Assembly: GCF_003071345.1 (NCBI RefSeq)
Contig: NZ_QCYK01000002.1
Coordinates: 1,984,001 to 2,048,000 of the forward strand
Source of the DNA: Chitinophaga parva
Lineage (GTDB): Bacteria > Bacteroidota > Bacteroidia > Chitinophagales > Chitinophagaceae
DNA length: 64,000 nucleotides
Direction: 5' to 3'
Shown: piece by piece, positions 41,618 to 50,564 of the stretch
Numbering within the stretch: the stretch's first letter is position 1
Layout of the letters: every line of letters starts with the position of its first letter
Notes under the pieces: generated by a model
Told to the model about the DNA's origin: nothing
The model's input: only the letters and a program-made list of their open reading frames with translations
Database searches by the model: none
Program-made: the position numbers and the translations under genes

Positions 41618-42922
41618 TCACTGCTCCACCACTTCCGCTTGTAAATAACAGGTGAACGTAGTGCCTTTGCCCGGTTCACTCTTCACGTCAATATAGCCGT
41701 GGTGCATGGCGGCTATTTTTTTACAAATAGCCAGGCCCATGCCAGTACCGGGATAAAGATTTTGATTGTGCAGGCGCTGGAACATTTTGAAGATGGTATC
41801 TGCATATTTTTCTTCCATGCCAATGCCATTGTCTGTAAACGACAGTTGCAGCCACGGATGTGCAGGTGCGGGGTTTGCGCCCGGCCATTCCCACGGCTGT
41901 CTTACCAGCCCGCGGATGATGATCACCGGGGATAGCCCCGGCTTGCGGAATTTAAGGCTGTTGGCCACGAAGTTGAAGAACAGCTGGTACAGCATGGATG
42001 CATGCCCCTTTATCACCGGCAGTTCAAAAGGATGGAGGAGGGCGCAGGTTTCCGTTACGGCATCGTAAAGATCTTCCCGCACCTGGGCCAGCGTATCTGT
42101 AAGGTCCACCGGCTCCGGCGGCTCCGGGTGCTCCTGGATGCGGGCAAATACCAGCACGTCATCCACCAGTGCGTTCATGCGCTGGGCGGCGATGTCAATT
42201 TTAAGCAGGTATTCCTTTACATCGTCCGGCAGTGCATCCGCATGTTGCTTGCGCAGGATATCACTGAAGAGCTGCAGTTTGCGCAGGGGCTCCCGCAGGT
42301 CGTGGCTGGCAATGAAAGCAAAGGAGGCGTGCTCCTCGTTCAATTGTTCCAGTTGCTGGTTCTTTTCCTGCAAAGAATTGTTGAGGGCCTGTAAATGCGC
42401 AGCAGCGCGCAACTGTGCGGCTATTTCCGGTGAAATATCATCCGCCGGCCCGTCCCCAATTTTCGTATGGCCGTTACCGTTAGCCACCGGCAGGGCGGCA
42501 ATATGATGGGTGCTGTTGGCCTGTTTTACTGCTACCGGCACAAAGCGGTATTCCCCGAAAACCACTTCCTGGCCTTCTTCATCCGTGAGGCGGTAGGCGG
42601 TTACCTGGATCTTTTTCTTCTCCCCGTTCTTGGCTTTGATGCGGCTGTTGAACCGGGTTTCCCCTTCCGGCGGCAGGGCCGCCAGTTGTACTTCGAACAA
42701 TACTTTGTCGCGCGGCATCATGAAGGCCAGGGCGTCTGCTTTGGAAAGCTCGTTGTTTTTAGTGGGAGGAATTTCGTGGAGGGCAAAGAGTGCATCGGAC
42801 CAGACAAAAACGTCCTCTTCCTGCTTCCACTCCCAACTGCCCGTCTGATCACGGAGTTGGGTTTGGTTCAGCAGGCCGAGTAACCTCTTATTGATCTTGT
42901 CCTTTTGCGGTTTCGGTTTCAT
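41618..42922 (-). CDS. Sensor histidine kinase, soluble, with PAS-like domain
   Basis: This kinase has no membrane segment. An N-terminal PAS-like region (TGSWEWKQEEDVFVWSDALF) is followed by a coiled coil (LNNSLQEKNQQLEQLNEEHA), a HisKA domain with the phosphoacceptor His in FIASHDLREPLRKLQLFSD, and a HATPase domain (FNFVANSLKFRKPG, then DNGIGMEEKY and GTGMGLAICKKIAA). It resembles phytochrome-like soluble kinases of Bacteroidota. No response regulator is in the same operon; a single-domain receiver gene lies divergently at 43381 and may be its partner. It probably acts in the cytoplasm on an internal signal. Confidence 0.92.
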   Translation of the reverse strand: MKPKPQKDKINKRLLGLLNQTQLRDQTGSWEWKQEEDVFVWSDALFALHEIPPTKNNELSKADALAFMMPRDKVLFEVQLAALPPEGETRFNSRIKAKNGEKKKIQVTAYRLTDEEGQEVVFGEYRFVPVAVKQANSTHHIAALPVANGNGHTKIGDGPADDISPEIAAQLRAAAHLQALNNSLQEKNQQLEQLNEEHASFAFIASHDLREPLRKLQLFSDILRKQHADALPDDVKEYLLKIDIAAQRMNALVDDVLVFARIQEHPEPPEPVDLTDTLAQVREDLYDAVTETCALLHPFELPVIKGHASMLYQLFFNFVANSLKFRKPGLSPVIIIRGLVRQPWEWPGANPAPAHPWLQLSFTDNGIGMEEKYADTIFKMFQRLHNQNLYPGTGMGLAICKKIAAMHHGYIDVKSEPGKGTTFTCYLQAEVVEQ

Positions 42923-43380
42923 GCTCCTGTCCTATGTGCACTACGTTGTGGTGAGGCAATACCAGCGGGCCCCGGGTGAAGGGATGATAGCGGGCCCCTG
43001 AAACAGCATCTCAGATTGTAATAGCTTATGGCTCAAAAGATTGTCTGTCCACGGAATAAAGCGGCATAATTTGATAAAGCTAAGATAATAATCAGGCACC
43101 TAAATACGTTGCCTGGCGCATTGTTTTTTCAGGTAGGCATGGGGCCGGCTGTTCATGAAGGGCTTAGATATGGGGTGAAATGGTTATACACAACTGGCTG
43201 TTTATACTGCCGGGGCCGGCTCCTGGAAGGCGCTGGTTTTCCAGATTCTGGACGGATTTCCAGGAAATGGACCTGGCACACAAGGATGCCAAAACCGCAG
43301 ATGGGCCATGGTGGCCCGTTGGAATGGCTTCTGGCCGGGATGGCATTGGTTTCGCAATATAACTGTCAAATACGGGATGC
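42923..43380. other. Intergenic region between kinase and receiver gene
   Basis: These 458 bases separate divergent signalling genes. Short open frames on both strands lack start-codon context and protein-like composition. I see no clear hairpin terminator, repeat or tRNA. Promoters for both genes must lie here, but I could not point to a strong TAnnTTTG match. Confidence 0.6.
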
Positions 43381-43809
43381 ATGGACGATAAGCTTAAGAG
43401 AAAGATCTTCCTGGTAGACGATGATCCATTCAGCCTGACAATGTACGGTGCCTATTTAGACGGACAGGGTTATAAGAACGTATCTGGTTTTGCCTCCGGC
43501 GGAACCGTGCTGGAAAAGCTGAAAGAAGGGCCGGACATTGTGTTGCTGGACCACCGGCCGGGTGATATGCCGGGGCTGGAAGTGCTGGACCGCATTAAGC
43601 GCTACAACCCGAATATTTACGTGGTGCTCATGAGCAGCCAGGAGGAAAAAAAAATGGCCGAAGCTGCCGTACAGGCAGGCGCTTTTGATTACATCACCAA
43701 AGAAGGAGCGGTGCTCCCCAGGATCACCGAAGTGTTGAACCGGATATTTACCGTACAGGAATATTTAAATAAGAAAAATTCACAGTCTTCCCGTTTCTTT
43801 TTCCTGTGA
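43381..43809 (+). CDS. Single-domain response regulator (CheY-like receiver)
   Basis: This 142-residue receiver has the acidic pair (IFLVDDDPFSL), the phosphoacceptor Asp in IVLLDHRPGDMPG, the Ser in VVLMSSQEE and the conserved Lys in DYITKEGA. No output domain follows; the tail (YLNKKNSQSSRFFFL) is basic and short. It may relay phosphate to or from the neighbouring kinases, or regulate by binding. It lies divergently from one histidine kinase and upstream of a sigma-54-type regulator and a hybrid kinase. Confidence 0.92.
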   Translation: MDDKLKRKIFLVDDDPFSLTMYGAYLDGQGYKNVSGFASGGTVLEKLKEGPDIVLLDHRPGDMPGLEVLDRIKRYNPNIYVVLMSSQEEKKMAEAAVQAGAFDYITKEGAVLPRITEVLNRIFTVQEYLNKKNSQSSRFFFL

Positions 43810-43918
43810 GCATGGTGATGAATAAATAGAATAGAATTACAACGCATATTTGTTACTATCCCTGTGAAGATGCCTGTTTATCCTTAGCCTCTGAAGTATT
43901 ATTATCAACTTAAAAACT

Positions 43919-44032
43919 ATGAACATGTTACAGCAACTGATTGGTTTTTTGACAAGCATATTGATGCCGGGAAAGCAGGCACTGAAGCCACAACCGGTAA
44001 TGCTGCGACAGCTGCCCAATGTACGCCGCTAG
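43919..44032 (+). CDS. Possible 37-residue peptide
   Basis: A short frame starts MNMLQQLIGFLTSILMPGKQ and ends LRQLPNVRR. The N-terminal half is amphipathic or hydrophobic, and the C-terminal half is basic. A TATTTG sequence about 70 bases upstream resembles a -7 box. There is no family I recognise, and the evidence for expression is weak. It sits between the receiver gene and the sigma-54-type regulator. Confidence 0.35.
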   Translation: MNMLQQLIGFLTSILMPGKQALKPQPVMLRQLPNVRR

Positions 44033-44817
44033 GTTTTTCATGATCTGTGCCTTTAACTTTTTTTGAAATAATGCGCATCGCAGGCTGTTATAACATCACA
44101 ACATTTTTTAACAGCGGTGCAGCAGTTTTGTGAGGAGATTTTTTATCCGTGCCTTTGAAGACATCCCTGTTGATTTTGAACGTTTGATAGGTGAGTAGTG
44201 CCTGTTTATCCCTTCCTTTGAGAAGATATCCCGGAACCTGATTACCGGTTCCCTTGAGAAAATGGGAGGATGGTTTGATGACGTGGAGCCTGTGCCAACT
44301 TAGAGTTTTTTGCCAACGAAAATTAAACGAAGTGTGTGAATGTGAAGGAGTGGAATAGTTAGGGAACCGCCAGGCGGGCAATAGCCGGGGCGAATTGAGG
44401 GGTGGGTTTTGGAAGTAGCCGAAGCCGCCCGCCTGCGGGGTACCTGATGCAGATGATGTAAATGTAAAATGTGTATTTTATCCTGTTATCCGGATTTGTC
44501 TAAACTTACAACGATCACCGGTATGAATTGCGGATGAGCATAAATGCCCTGTGACAGTGAAACGCGGCGCCCGGCCGGCATAGCCTCGTTCGTGATTCAT
44601 GACCTGGTATCGGTACAAATAATTACCTGATCTCAATACCTGTTTATAAATAATTTAGCATGGTTTCCGTTTATGTAGACGAGCTGGGGGATTACCCCCG
44701 GCTTTCTTTTTCCCGTTAAATACCTGCGCCCCGTTTTTCTTGCACGCGTCCCCGGTTTCTTGCATCAAATTTGCTATCTTCAAAATCCAATTGGAACCCT
44801 TTTTAAAACGCGTGCTT
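44033..44817. other. Long intergenic region before the sigma-54-type regulator
   Basis: About 785 bases without a convincing gene. It contains imperfect repeats around TGCCTTTGAAGA/TTCCTTTGAGAAGA (44150-44270), a related TGCCTGTTTATCC at about 43871 and 44199, and a terminator-like hairpin at 44683-44702. An open frame on the minus strand (44088-44381) only reflects these repeats. A small RNA ending at the hairpin is possible. Confidence 0.55.
44683..44714 (+). terminator. Intrinsic terminator upstream of the sigma-54-type regulator
   Basis: GCTGGGGG-atta-CCCCCGGC (8 bp, one wobble) is followed by TTTCTTTTT. It lies over 600 bases after the last plausible coding sequence upstream, so the transcript it ends is not known. 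Confidence 0.7.
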
Positions 44818-46155
44818 TTGTTCAAGATTTTCATTGTAGAAGACGATCCCTGGTATGGCGAAATTTTGCAATATCATTTGGGCCTGAACCCCGACTACGA
44901 AGTGACCTTGCTGAAAACCGGCAAAGAGTGCCTGGCACAATTGTCGAAAAAGCCGGATCTCGTAACCATTGACTTTTCCCTGCCCGATCTCAACGGGGAA
45001 GAATTGTTCAGGAAGATCCGGGCCACCCAGCCCCACCTGCCGGTGATCGTGATCAGCGCGCAGGACAAGATCACTACGGCCGTAAGCCTCCTGAAACTGG
45101 GAGTGGATGATTACCTGGTAAAAGACGATCATACCAAAGAGCTGTTGTGGAAGTCCATCATCCGCATCCGCGAAAATCTTTCCCTCAAAGAAGAGATCAG
45201 TGAGCTGAAAGCCGAACTGAAAACGAAATACGATTATTCCAATACCATCGTGGGCAATAGTGCGGCTATCCGGCAGGTGTTCCGCCTCATTGACAAAGCG
45301 GCTGCCTCCACCATCAACGTGTCCATTACCGGCGAAACCGGTACCGGCAAGGAAGTGGTGGCCAAGGCGGTGCATTACCACTCGCCCCGCGCCAGCCAGC
45401 CCTTTGTGGCAGTGAATATGGCCGCCATTCCCAAAGAACTGGTGGAAAGCGAACTGTTTGGCTACGAAAAAGGGGCCTTCACCGGCGCCCAGCAACGCAA
45501 GACGGGCAAGTTTGAAGAGGCAAACGGTGGCACCCTTTTCCTGGACGAGATCGGGGAACTGGAACTGGGCATCCAGAGCAAACTGCTGCGCGTGCTCCAG
45601 GAAAAGGAACTGACCCGCCTGGGCGGCAATGGCAAAGTGAAACTGGATTTCCGCCTGGTGGTAGCTACACATAAAAACCTGGCGGATGAAGTGCGTAAAG
45701 GCCACTTCCGGGAAGACCTGTACTACCGCATTGTAGGCATGCCCATCGTCCTGCCACCCCTGCGCGAACGGCGGGAAGACATCCTGCTCCTGGCCCAGCA
45801 TTTCCTGAAATTATACAGCAAAGAAAACAAAGACACGGAATACAAACTCTCCGCGGATGCGCGCCAGAAACTGGTGCAATACCCTTTTCCCGGTAACATC
45901 CGGGAACTGAAAGCCGCCGTGGAACTGGCCGCCGTCATGTCTGAGCACCACCAGATCGAAGCCGCAGACATCACCTTCATGAGTGACCTGACCAAAGATC
46001 CCCTGGAAGGCAAAGAGATGACGCTGCGCGAATACACAAGGCTGATCATCAAAAATTACCTGGAAAAATACCAGGATAACGTAGTGCTGGTGGCGGAGAA
46101 ACTGGACATCGGCCGCTCCACGATCTACAAGATGATGCAAACAGGGGAGTTGTAG
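44818..46155 (+). CDS. Sigma-54-dependent response regulator (NtrC family)
   Basis: The order is a receiver domain (VEDDPWYGE at the start, phosphoacceptor Asp around residue 53 in TIDFSLPDLNG, Lys in DDYLVKDD), an AAA+ ATPase with Walker A GETGTGKEVV (around residue 172) and the sigma-54 contact loop GAFTGA (around residue 219), and a Fis-like helix-turn-helix (LVAEKLDIGRSTIYKMMQTG). Such regulators open sigma-54 promoters after phosphorylation. There is no ATG near the start: TTG at 44818 gives MFKIFIVEDD; GTG at 44812 is an alternative. A -7-like TATCTTCA lies about 45 bases upstream. The hybrid kinase that follows 43 bases later is the likely partner. Confidence 0.92.
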   Translation: MFKIFIVEDDPWYGEILQYHLGLNPDYEVTLLKTGKECLAQLSKKPDLVTIDFSLPDLNGEELFRKIRATQPHLPVIVISAQDKITTAVSLLKLGVDDYLVKDDHTKELLWKSIIRIRENLSLKEEISELKAELKTKYDYSNTIVGNSAAIRQVFRLIDKAAASTINVSITGETGTGKEVVAKAVHYHSPRASQPFVAVNMAAIPKELVESELFGYEKGAFTGAQQRKTGKFEEANGGTLFLDEIGELELGIQSKLLRVLQEKELTRLGGNGKVKLDFRLVVATHKNLADEVRKGHFREDLYYRIVGMPIVLPPLRERREDILLLAQHFLKLYSKENKDTEYKLSADARQKLVQYPFPGNIRELKAAVELAAVMSEHHQIEAADITFMSDLTKDPLEGKEMTLREYTRLIIKNYLEKYQDNVVLVAEKLDIGRSTIYKMMQTGEL

Positions 46156-46198
46156 CGGGTAATCAATTTAACAAACGGACCATCTAACCATATCTGAC

Positions 46199-48652
46199 AT
46201 GGCAAACATTCAAGACCTGGAAGCGCAGATCAGGAAAACGGAAGCGGAACTGGATGTTTTGCGCCGCCAGCTGGCCGCAGAGCAGGCAGGGCATGCAGGG
46301 CCGGTAACGCCGGCGGAGAAGGCGGTGGACCGCAGTGGGGTAGAGCGCATGCAACGTAAGCTGGAACAGGATTCCAGGCGATTGTTCAACGTGCTGTCTA
46401 ACCTGAACGAGGCCGTGTTGCTGGAAGATGAACAGGGCAATACCCGGATGGTGAATGATACCTTTTGCCGCTTGTTCGGCATTGGGCGGGAAGCCCGCCA
46501 GTTATTGCAATTGCCCGCCCGGGTGATCTGGAGGGCCATCCGCAGCAAGTTCAATGACCCTGGCATGTTCCTGCCCGGCATTGAAAAGGTAATGCAGCAG
46601 GAAACCCCCACCCTTAATGAAATATTGCTGCTCCATGATCAGCGCATTCTGCAGCGCGATCATATCAAGATCCTTGATGGCCGGCAATTTGCAGGCAGGC
46701 TTTGGCGCTTCCGCGATGTAACCGAACAGGTACGCACCAACGAAAAATTGAAGACCAGTGAAGAAAAATACCGCAACATCATTGAAAGCATGAACCTGGG
46801 CCTCCTGGAAACAGACAACCAGGAAAACATCATTTATGCCAACCAAAGTTTCTGCGACATCACCGGCTATACGGTAGAGGAGCTGAAAGGCCGCTCTGTG
46901 TACAGTGTGCTCACCCGCGGGGAGAACACTTCCCTGATGCGGGAAAAGAATCTGCTGCGCAAGAAAGGCGTGTCTGACGCCTACGAGATCCGGACCCGCG
47001 ACCGGCGCGGCCATGTAAAGTGGCTGCTGATCAGTGGCGCCCCCCTGTACGACGGCCAGCATACACAGGTAGGCGCTATTAACATTCACCTGGACATTAC
47101 AGAACAGAAAAAACTGGAAGTGGAACTGCGCGAGGCGAATCTCAAAGCGGCAGAATCGTCCCGCGCAAAAGAGATCTTCTTTGCAAACATGAGCCATGAG
47201 ATCCGCACGCCCATGAACGGCATCCTGGGCATGACGGAGCTGCTGAAACAAACCGTCCTGGATGAGCAGCAGCAGGGCTACCTGAACGTGATACACCGCT
47301 CTGCAGACAACCTGCTCGTGATCATCAATGATATCCTGGATTTCTCTAAAATGGAAGCTGGCAAGCTGCAACTGAAGCAGGTGCATTTTGACCTGTTTGA
47401 GCTGGTGTACCAGTTGCAGGCCACCATGCAGCCCCGCCTCCGCGAAAAGAACCTGCTACTTACCGTAGATATTGATGAAACCACACCCCAGCACCTCCTG
47501 GGTGATCCTTATCGCCTGAACCAGGTCTTGTTGAATCTTGTAAACAACGCGGTAAAGTTTACAGACCTGGGCTGGGTGAAGATCAGCGTAACCTGCAACC
47601 GTATTGCGGAGCGCCAGGTAAGCCTGCACTTTGCCGTGCAGGACACAGGCATTGGCATTTCCCCGGAATACCTGCGCAGCATTTTCCAGAGCTTCTCACA
47701 GGAAGATGGTACCGGCACCCGTGAATATGGCGGCACCGGGCTTGGACTGGCCATCACCAAGCAGCTGGTAGAGCTCATGGGTGGGCAGATCAGCATTGAA
47801 AGTGAAAAACATACCGGTACCACCGTACACGTGGAGCTAACCTTTAACATAGGCGAGGCGCCGCCCAAAAAAGAAAGCGTTGTCCGCAAACAGACCGATG
47901 AACTGAAAGGCCTGAAAATACTGGTAGTAGAAGATAATGAATTTAACCGCCTGGTAGCAGGCTCCCTGTTAAAGAACCACGGCGGCACGGTGCTGGAGGC
48001 GGAAGATGGGCGACAGGCCCTGAACGTAATGCTGGGCAACCACGTGGATGCAGTGCTCATGGATATCCAGATGCCGGTAATGAACGGTTATGATGCCGCA
48101 AGGCTCATCCGGCAGGAACTGCGCCTGCAAACGCCCATCATTGCCCTCACTGCCAATGCGCTGCAGAGAGAACGTGAAAAATGCCTGCAGGCCGGTATGA
48201 ACGAGTGGCTGGTGAAACCCGTGAATGAACAGGAACTGATCAGCACCATCCTGCGCCTCCTGGGCCGGATGGCCGACGTAAAGGTGAATATCCTGGAAAC
48301 CGCCATGGCAGTGGATGACCAGCGTGCGCTATACTCCCTGGAAGGCCTCCGCAAAATGGCCGGCGGCAATACGGACTTTGTCCAGCGCATGGTAAAAGTG
48401 TTCACAGACATTACGCCTGCTTACATTAGTGACCTCACAAAAGCCACCCGCGAAAAGGACCTGCATACCATCAAGGCCATAGTGCACAAAATGCGGCCCA
48501 GCATTCACAACCTGGCCATTTCAAAACTGTACACGGTAATAGAAGACCTGGAAAGCAGGACCGGGTGGCAGGATGATGTAGCCGGCCATACCCGGTTATT
48601 GACGGATACGCTGGCTGAAGTACTGGCGCAAATGGGAAAGGAAATTAGCTGA
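46199..48652 (+). CDS. Hybrid sensor histidine kinase with PAS, receiver and HPt domains
   Basis: This soluble 817-residue phosphorelay kinase has an N-terminal coiled coil, two PAS domains (about 65-180 and 185-310; NIIYANQSFCDITGYTVEEL in the second), HisKA with His in ANMSHEIRTPMNGILGM (around residue 332), HATPase (NLVNNAVKFTDLGW, then GTGLGLAITKQLVE), a receiver (VVEDNEFNRLVAGSL, phosphoacceptor Asp in VLMDIQMPVMNGY, around residue 621) and a C-terminal HPt domain with His in IVHKMRPSIHNL. The full relay in one chain can deliver phosphate to the sigma-54-type regulator encoded just upstream. Its stop lies only 5 bases from the stop of the convergent hydrolase gene. Confidence 0.94.
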   Translation: MANIQDLEAQIRKTEAELDVLRRQLAAEQAGHAGPVTPAEKAVDRSGVERMQRKLEQDSRRLFNVLSNLNEAVLLEDEQGNTRMVNDTFCRLFGIGREARQLLQLPARVIWRAIRSKFNDPGMFLPGIEKVMQQETPTLNEILLLHDQRILQRDHIKILDGRQFAGRLWRFRDVTEQVRTNEKLKTSEEKYRNIIESMNLGLLETDNQENIIYANQSFCDITGYTVEELKGRSVYSVLTRGENTSLMREKNLLRKKGVSDAYEIRTRDRRGHVKWLLISGAPLYDGQHTQVGAINIHLDITEQKKLEVELREANLKAAESSRAKEIFFANMSHEIRTPMNGILGMTELLKQTVLDEQQQGYLNVIHRSADNLLVIINDILDFSKMEAGKLQLKQVHFDLFELVYQLQATMQPRLREKNLLLTVDIDETTPQHLLGDPYRLNQVLLNLVNNAVKFTDLGWVKISVTCNRIAERQVSLHFAVQDTGIGISPEYLRSIFQSFSQEDGTGTREYGGTGLGLAITKQLVELMGGQISIESEKHTGTTVHVELTFNIGEAPPKKESVVRKQTDELKGLKILVVEDNEFNRLVAGSLLKNHGGTVLEAEDGRQALNVMLGNHVDAVLMDIQMPVMNGYDAARLIRQELRLQTPIIALTANALQREREKCLQAGMNEWLVKPVNEQELISTILRLLGRMADVKVNILETAMAVDDQRALYSLEGLRKMAGGNTDFVQRMVKVFTDITPAYISDLTKATREKDLHTIKAIVHKMRPSIHNLAISKLYTVIEDLESRTGWQDDVAGHTRLLTDTLAEVLAQMGKEIS

Positions 48653-48657
48653 CCGCA

Positions 48658-49455
48658 TTATTGCAGGAACCCCGCCACGGCCGCTGCAAATTCCGGCGTG
48701 GACGCCGCATGGTTATGATCGCCTGGCACAGATGTGATCAGCGTGCCATGCGGGAAAACCTTTGCCAGGTCTGGCGCAGAACCATTGTCTACATCGTCTT
48801 TGCCACGGATCACCAGTACCGGTTGTTTCACTTGTTGCAATGCCGCCACTGGTGTGCTGGGCTGCTCCTGCTGCATGCAGGCCAGGGCCTGGCGGTCAAG
48901 GCCGGCGGTGGTCACATATTGGATCATACCGGCCAGTTCCGGCACGCTATCGCCACGCAGGGCATGGTAAAACATAATCCGGCGCGGCCACTGCGGGTTG
49001 GTAAAATCAATGCCCATGCCGCCCAGCACGGCCTTGTGCACGCGCCTGTCCAGCACCAGCAGGCGGGCAGCAATGATGGAGCCACGGGAATAACCCAGTA
49101 CATCATAGCTACGGATATGCAGCGCATTGAGCAAACCCATAATATCTTTAGCTTCTGCATCATGAGCATAAGCGCTGCTGTCGTGCGGGTGGTCTGAAAG
49201 GCCATTGCCACGCAGGTCCAGCGTGATCACGCGGAAACCATGTGCCAGGAGGGTATCCGGGAGGGCTGCTTTTTTCCAGGTACTGCTGTTTACAATAAAA
49301 CCATGAATGAGTAATACGGCGGGGCCTTTATCGCCCTTTACTTCGTAGTAGATCTTAGTGCCGTCAAAAGAGGTGTAGTATTGGCCTGTATGCTGCGCCC
49401 ACAGCGGGCCCGCAGCCAGTAAGAAAAGGAGGATCAAACAAAATTGCCTGCGCAT
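48658..49455 (-). CDS. Secreted alpha/beta hydrolase
   Basis: A signal peptide (MRRQFCLILLFLLAAGPLWA) leads into an alpha/beta hydrolase of 265 residues. The oxyanion motif is VLLIHGFIVNS, the nucleophile elbow DVLGYSRGSIIAA has the expected Ser, the acid is in VIRGKDDVDNG and the His in VPGDHNHAAS. The substrate is unknown; the sequence is closest to general esterase/lactonase-type hydrolases. It is the last gene on its strand here, following the TIM-barrel isomerase by 78 bases. Confidence 0.9.
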   Translation of the reverse strand: MRRQFCLILLFLLAAGPLWAQHTGQYYTSFDGTKIYYEVKGDKGPAVLLIHGFIVNSSTWKKAALPDTLLAHGFRVITLDLRGNGLSDHPHDSSAYAHDAEAKDIMGLLNALHIRSYDVLGYSRGSIIAARLLVLDRRVHKAVLGGMGIDFTNPQWPRRIMFYHALRGDSVPELAGMIQYVTTAGLDRQALACMQQEQPSTPVAALQQVKQPVLVIRGKDDVDNGSAPDLAKVFPHGTLITSVPGDHNHAASTPEFAAAVAGFLQ

Positions 49456-49533
49456 AAGGAACAGTTTTTTCCGGGGAAGAAAAATAGCCCTCGCAGCAAG
49501 GCGCGGGCCATCTGTTAATGTGGAATAAAAAAA

Positions 49534-50412
49534 TTACACCAGGTTCTTTTTAATATAGTCAATGCTGGTGATGATGGCTTGTTTGGGCGGCGCGGCAGTG
49601 TAGGCTTCCTGTTCTACAAAGAAGTTTTCAAAGCCCGCTTCTTTCTTGTGTTGGAAGATCTTTTTAAAATCGATCACACCTTTACCTACTTCACAGCTCT
49701 CCTTTTGCGGTTGCAGGCGCATGTCTTTAACATGCCACATGGGGAAGCGCCCGGGATATTTGTTGAACAGGTCTTCCGGCTTGATGCCCGCATACACTAC
49801 CCAGTAAATATCCATTTCAAAATGTACCAGCTTGGGATCTGTGTTGGCCAGCAGGATGTCGTACCCCCTGGTGCCATTGAGATCCCCGAATTCAAAATTG
49901 TGGTTGTGGTAAGCCAGGCGCATGCCCGCGTTGTTCACCAGCTCTCCTGCATGGTTGAAGCGGTCTGCCAGTTTTTTGTAATCATCCGCAGTGGTGCGCA
50001 GCTTGTCAATGAGATAGGGGATGGTCACAAAATCGTGGCCCAGTGTTTTTGCATCTTCGATCACGGTTTTTACCTCGTCATCATTGCCCTTCAGCAGGTA
50101 GTCCATCAGGGCGTAGTGGGCGCTGGTGGTTTGTAGGTTATTGGCTTGCAGCAGCGCCTTCATTTCCGGCACGCTCAGGCCAAAGTACTGGCGCCTGTTG
50201 TAGCCAAACAGTTCTACGTTGGTGTAGCCCGTTTTGGCAATGGCTTCAATGGTGCCTTTAATGTCTTTCTGTGCATCCGTGCGCAGGGTGTAGAGTTGAA
50301 GGCCGATCAGTTTTTCTTTGGAGGTGGCAGCATGAGCCGCAAAACGTGGAGCAAGAAGGGCTGCGGCAGACAGTAAACCTGCACTGCGCAGGAAGTCCCG
50401 GCGTGTAGTCAT
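49534..50412 (-). CDS. Tat-exported sugar phosphate isomerase/epimerase-like TIM-barrel protein
   Basis: The N-terminus TTRRDFLRSAGLLSAAALLA is a Tat signal, so the protein is exported in folded form. The rest is a xylose-isomerase-like TIM barrel: IGLQLYTLRTDAQKDIKG, then AYHNHNFEFGDLNG and FEMDIYWVVYAG with metal-binding His, Glu and Asp, and MWHVKDMRLQPQ. Exported members of this family are common in Bacteroidota polysaccharide loci and may epimerise or isomerise sugars or keto-sugars. It runs divergently from the GH97 gene, with a palindrome in between. Confidence 0.9.
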   Translation of the reverse strand: MTTRRDFLRSAGLLSAAALLAPRFAAHAATSKEKLIGLQLYTLRTDAQKDIKGTIEAIAKTGYTNVELFGYNRRQYFGLSVPEMKALLQANNLQTTSAHYALMDYLLKGNDDEVKTVIEDAKTLGHDFVTIPYLIDKLRTTADDYKKLADRFNHAGELVNNAGMRLAYHNHNFEFGDLNGTRGYDILLANTDPKLVHFEMDIYWVVYAGIKPEDLFNKYPGRFPMWHVKDMRLQPQKESCEVGKGVIDFKKIFQHKKEAGFENFFVEQEAYTAAPPKQAIITSIDYIKKNLV

Positions 50413-50457
50413 AAGTGAAATTTTATAAACGTGTCCGGGCAAAATACACAACAAAAC

Positions 50458-50473
50458 TGATGTTTTAACATCA
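50458..50473. promoter_or_regulatory. Palindrome TGATGTT-TT-AACATCA
   Basis: A perfect 7-bp inverted repeat with a 2-base centre lies in the divergent region between the TIM-barrel and GH97 genes, 46 and 92 bases from their start codons. This is the form expected of an operator. No related box was seen elsewhere in the window. Confidence 0.45.
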
Positions 50474-50564
50474 AAATTTGCGCCACCGGAAAAATAATAG
50501 TGTACAGAACACACTTTATCAAAAGGGCTTTGTATTTTACCGTTCTCAAAAGCATCCACGTTAT

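Noticed and set aside
44088..44381. Minus-strand frame of 97 codons with repeated KGTDK/KGRDK-like segments
   Set aside because: The apparent protein repeats come from DNA repeats in an intergenic region, the start is not ATG and there is no family match.
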